Source: Alphaproteobacteria bacterium
Lineage (GTDB): Bacteria > Pseudomonadota > Alphaproteobacteria > Caulobacterales > Hyphomonadaceae
DNA: 64,000 bases
NCBI GenBank assembly: GCA_018969425.1
Contig: JAGWYJ010000001.1
Span: 155,450 to 219,449, forward strand
Reading direction: 5' to 3'
Shown here: positions 62,214-64,000 of the stretch, piece by piece
Position numbering within the stretch: the first letter of the stretch is position 1
Layout of the letters: every line of letters begins with the position of its first letter
The notes under the pieces: model-generated
The model's input: only the letters and a program-made list of their open reading frames with translations
Told to the model about the DNA's origin: nothing
Databases searched by the model: none
Translations under genes and position numbers: made by a program

Positions 62214-63497
62214 ATGTCGACATTGAGACCTGGGGCGTTTCGCCTGCTGAGACTTCTTTCGGCAATGGGCATCCTGAGCGCGGCGCTGGCTGGATGCTCT
62301 CCGCCATCCGGCGAGGCCGTGAAGGACATCAACGCCACAGACGCCGGCGCGTTGCACGAGACATTGCTTGTCATCGATGCGCACGCGGATGTTGTCATCG
62401 GATCCACCACACCCTCATTTCTGACTGCGGATGGGGAATCCCGGATATCCCCCGAAAAGCTGAAGGCCGGGGGGGTCGGCGCCGTCGTTGTCTCTGTCGC
62501 TGCAGGTCCCGGCGAGCGCACCCCGGAAGGTGACGCTCAGGGTCGAGCTGAGGCGGACGAACGCCTCAACGCCATCTTCGCTCTCGCCCGCGACAATCCC
62601 GACAGTCTGACCATCGCGCGCACCTCGAAGGAGGTTGTTGACGCGCATGAACGAGGCCTTACCGCCCTCATTCTCGGATTTCAGAATGCGCGTTCCCTTG
62701 AAGGCGATGTCGACAATCTTGACCGGTTCTATGACGCGGGCGTCAGGGTTTTCGCCCTGAACCATCTGGGCCACAATGATTTCTCCGATTCATCCCGACC
62801 TGCTCATAATCCTGCCAAAGGGGGCTATGAACCGCCGGCGCACAACGGGCTGTCAGCTCTTGGAAGGCAGGCTATCGAGCGGATCAATACGCTTGGCGGC
62901 GTCGTTGACGTTTCTCAGATGTCCAAAGAGGCGACCCTGCAGGCGATCGCTCTGTCCAAGACGCCCGTCATAGCCAGCCATTCCAATGTTCGCGCGATTT
63001 CAGACGCCACGCGGAACCTGTCGGACGAAGAAATCGATCGGATCGGACAGACCGGCGGGGTCATCCACATTTCTCCATTCGCCGCCTACCTGATCAACTT
63101 TTCAACGCCGGAAAAGCTTCAGGCCATTAAAACGGCTCGTGAGACGGCCGGCCTGCCGGCCTATTACTCCTACCCGTATGAGCTTTATTGGGAGCTACCA
63201 GATCCGGCCGCCAGAGCGACGTTCACCAGCTCAATCCGAACAGCCCTCGGACCTGCATCCGTCGACCTGATGGCGGACCACATCGATTACATCGTCAAGA
63301 GGATCGGCGTGGACCATGTCGGCATCGGGACAGACTTCAATCATGGCGGAGGCATTGAAGGATATGAAGACGCCAGCCAGTCACAAGCCGTCACTGAGGC
63401 GCTGCTGAAACGGGGATACAGCCCGGAGGATATCGCGAAAATCTGGGGGGGCAATTTCATGCGGGTGTTTTCCGCCGCAGAGACAGCCGGCGGATGA
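62214..63497 (+). CDS. M19 membrane-dipeptidase-like lipoprotein with altered metal ligands
   Basis: 427 residues with lipobox ending LAGC (Cys28). The M19 fold is clear: DAHADVV (His57, Asp59), FALNHLGHNDFSDSSRP, HNGLSALGRQAIERIN, VIASHSNVRAIS (His256), and VGIGTDFNHGGG. The bridging Glu is Gln157 (GFQNARS), and the first His of the second site is Gln235 (DVSQMSKEA). So two of the five canonical ligands differ from the other M19 gene at 17101. I recall a QN/SQ subfamily in several proteobacteria, so this may be a functional variant with one metal or another activity. It presumably processes peptides on the outer leaflet. GAGGAAG lies about 9 bases before the ATG. Confidence 0.87.
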   Translation: MSTLRPGAFRLLRLLSAMGILSAALAGCSPPSGEAVKDINATDAGALHETLLVIDAHADVVIGSTTPSFLTADGESRISPEKLKAGGVGAVVVSVAAGPGERTPEGDAQGRAEADERLNAIFALARDNPDSLTIARTSKEVVDAHERGLTALILGFQNARSLEGDVDNLDRFYDAGVRVFALNHLGHNDFSDSSRPAHNPAKGGYEPPAHNGLSALGRQAIERINTLGGVVDVSQMSKEATLQAIALSKTPVIASHSNVRAISDATRNLSDEEIDRIGQTGGVIHISPFAAYLINFSTPEKLQAIKTARETAGLPAYYSYPYELYWELPDPAARATFTSSIRTALGPASVDLMADHIDYIVKRIGVDHVGIGTDFNHGGGIEGYEDASQSQAVTEALLKRGYSPEDIAKIWGGNFMRVFSAAETAGG

Positions 63498-63926
63498 GCC
63501 GGACGGCGGGCTGCGGTCTCGCATCGTCCTCTTTCGTATCCTGGCTCCTTCTCGCTCCATCGACACGGGGGGCGGATCCGTCGCGCCTCTCCGTGCAGCC
63601 GCCGTTTCCGTCGCTCCCTCACCAAACCGCGTTCACCTCCAAAGCGGGGAGACAGCCCACAACGGCTGCCTGATCATCTGGGCGCGTTCTGCACCAGCGG
63701 GGCGCGTCGAAATCCTGAAATGCTTCGGCGCGACATCTGAAGCGGCGGTAAAAAGGCCCACGCGCCGCTAATGGCGACCTACCTGTCGCAATCGGAATAC
63801 CTCTTGATCAGCCCGCCGATATCCGATTCGGCATCGTCAACGGGCGGCGGTCTGATGTGAGCGAGACAACGCAATTCACCGCACCAGTAAGGACGCGCGA
63901 CCGACACTCAAAATGAACGCTGAAAA
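63498..63926. other. Intergenic region between dipeptidase and tRNA-Arg
   Basis: 429 bp without a confirmed gene. A possible small minus-strand frame, GTG 63907 to TAG 63779, would encode 42 residues (RPYWCGELRCLAH.. then ..GLIKRYSDCDR) with four Cys/His, starting 20 bp after the tRNA 3' end, but there is no ribosome site. Nothing else was recognised; no terminator with a U-tract follows the dipeptidase. Confidence 0.35.
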
Positions 63927-64000
63927 TGGCGCACCCGAAGAGATTCGAACTCCTGACCCCCAGATTCGTAGTCTGGTGCTCTATCCAGCTGAGCTACGGG
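63927..64000 (-). tRNA. tRNA-Arg (anticodon ACG), 5' end cut by window edge
   Basis: Read on the minus strand, the sequence CCCGTAGCTCAGCTGGATAG opens the D-arm. The anticodon stem CCAGA/TCTGG encloses loop CTACGAA with anticodon ACG. The T-arm AGGAG-TTCGAAT-CTCTT and acceptor CGGGTGC follow, then G and an encoded CCA. Three bases of the 5' acceptor strand, expected GCA, lie beyond position 64000. Confidence 0.95.

Noticed and set aside
63927..64000. tRNA-Arg as an integration site with a direct repeat elsewhere in the window.
   Set aside because: No second copy of the tRNA 3' end and no integrase or phage gene was seen.
1..64000. CRISPR arrays, insertion sequences, rRNA genes or a prophage.
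   Set aside because: No regularly spaced repeats, transposase, integrase, capsid or rRNA sequence was recognised anywhere in the window.

Overview
The window looks like a chromosomal segment of a GC-rich alphaproteobacterium. The closest general resemblance is to the Caulobacterales/Hyphomonadaceae type. This rests on a TonB-ExbB-ExbD-ExbD-TPR operon, a DUF4169 protein, many exported lipoproteins and beta-propeller proteins, an MpaB-type oxygenase, and the codon bias. The genus cannot be fixed from sequence alone. There is no phage, no transposase, no CRISPR array and no rRNA. The right edge cuts a tRNA-Arg(ACG) gene and the left edge cuts a small secreted Rap1a/Tai-like gene.

Layout. 1-8.4 kb: Rap1a-like fragment, a heme-containing PQQ dehydrogenase lipoprotein, a GT87-type mannosyltransferase-like membrane protein behind purA, a pteridine reductase with a divergent 6-pyruvoyl-tetrahydropterin-synthase-like protein, and an ABC-F ATPase. 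8.7-16.8 kb: an APC permease with a soluble C-terminal domain, then the TonB energisation operon (tonB, exbB, exbD, exbD, TPR protein) closed by a clear intrinsic terminator, then a DctA/GltP-type symporter. 17-21.3 kb: an M19 dipeptidase, an SDR and an M20 peptidase in a visibly rearranged region. That region carries a leftover 3' end of a second M20 gene and a decayed amidohydrolase 5' end.

21.4-34.2 kb: a conserved secreted protein of unknown function, DUF4169, an Old Yellow Enzyme, a YWTD propeller, an S45 acylase with a small cytochrome c lipoprotein, a UvrD/PcrA-type helicase, prmA, aminopeptidase P and an NTF2-like lipoprotein. 34.2-43.8 kb: a membrane-anchored GH16 enzyme, lepA, an NHL/SMP-30-like propeller lipoprotein, a redoxin-cytochrome c-copper monooxygenase-EF-hand fusion, and an ABC-2 exporter pair. 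43.9-52.3 kb: a 3-hydroxyacyl-CoA dehydrogenase, a carboxymuconolactone decarboxylase-like protein plus SDR, DUF983, and an RND efflux pair facing a TetR regulator. 52.5-64 kb: a mannose-1-phosphate guanylyltransferase, an acyl-CoA ligase, a GABA-type permease, a YghU-type GST, then permease / acyl-CoA-dehydrogenase-like / MpaB oxygenase genes in one direction, a second M19 dipeptidase and the tRNA.

Taken together the accessory genes describe a heterotroph that scavenges peptides and amino acids. It has M19 x2, M20, aminopeptidase P, an S45 acylase, three APC-type permeases, a dicarboxylate/glutamate symporter and TonB uptake. It also oxidises alcohols, acyl chains or hydrophobic substrates in the periplasm and cytoplasm. 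The features most worth following up are the PTPS-like protein lacking its catalytic residues beside a pteridine reductase, the four-domain copper monooxygenase fusion, the M19 enzyme with two metal ligands changed to Gln, the gene-decay scar at 18.4-20.0 kb, and the uncharacterised MpaB/ACAD/permease cassette. No single gene cluster can be called a new system with confidence.
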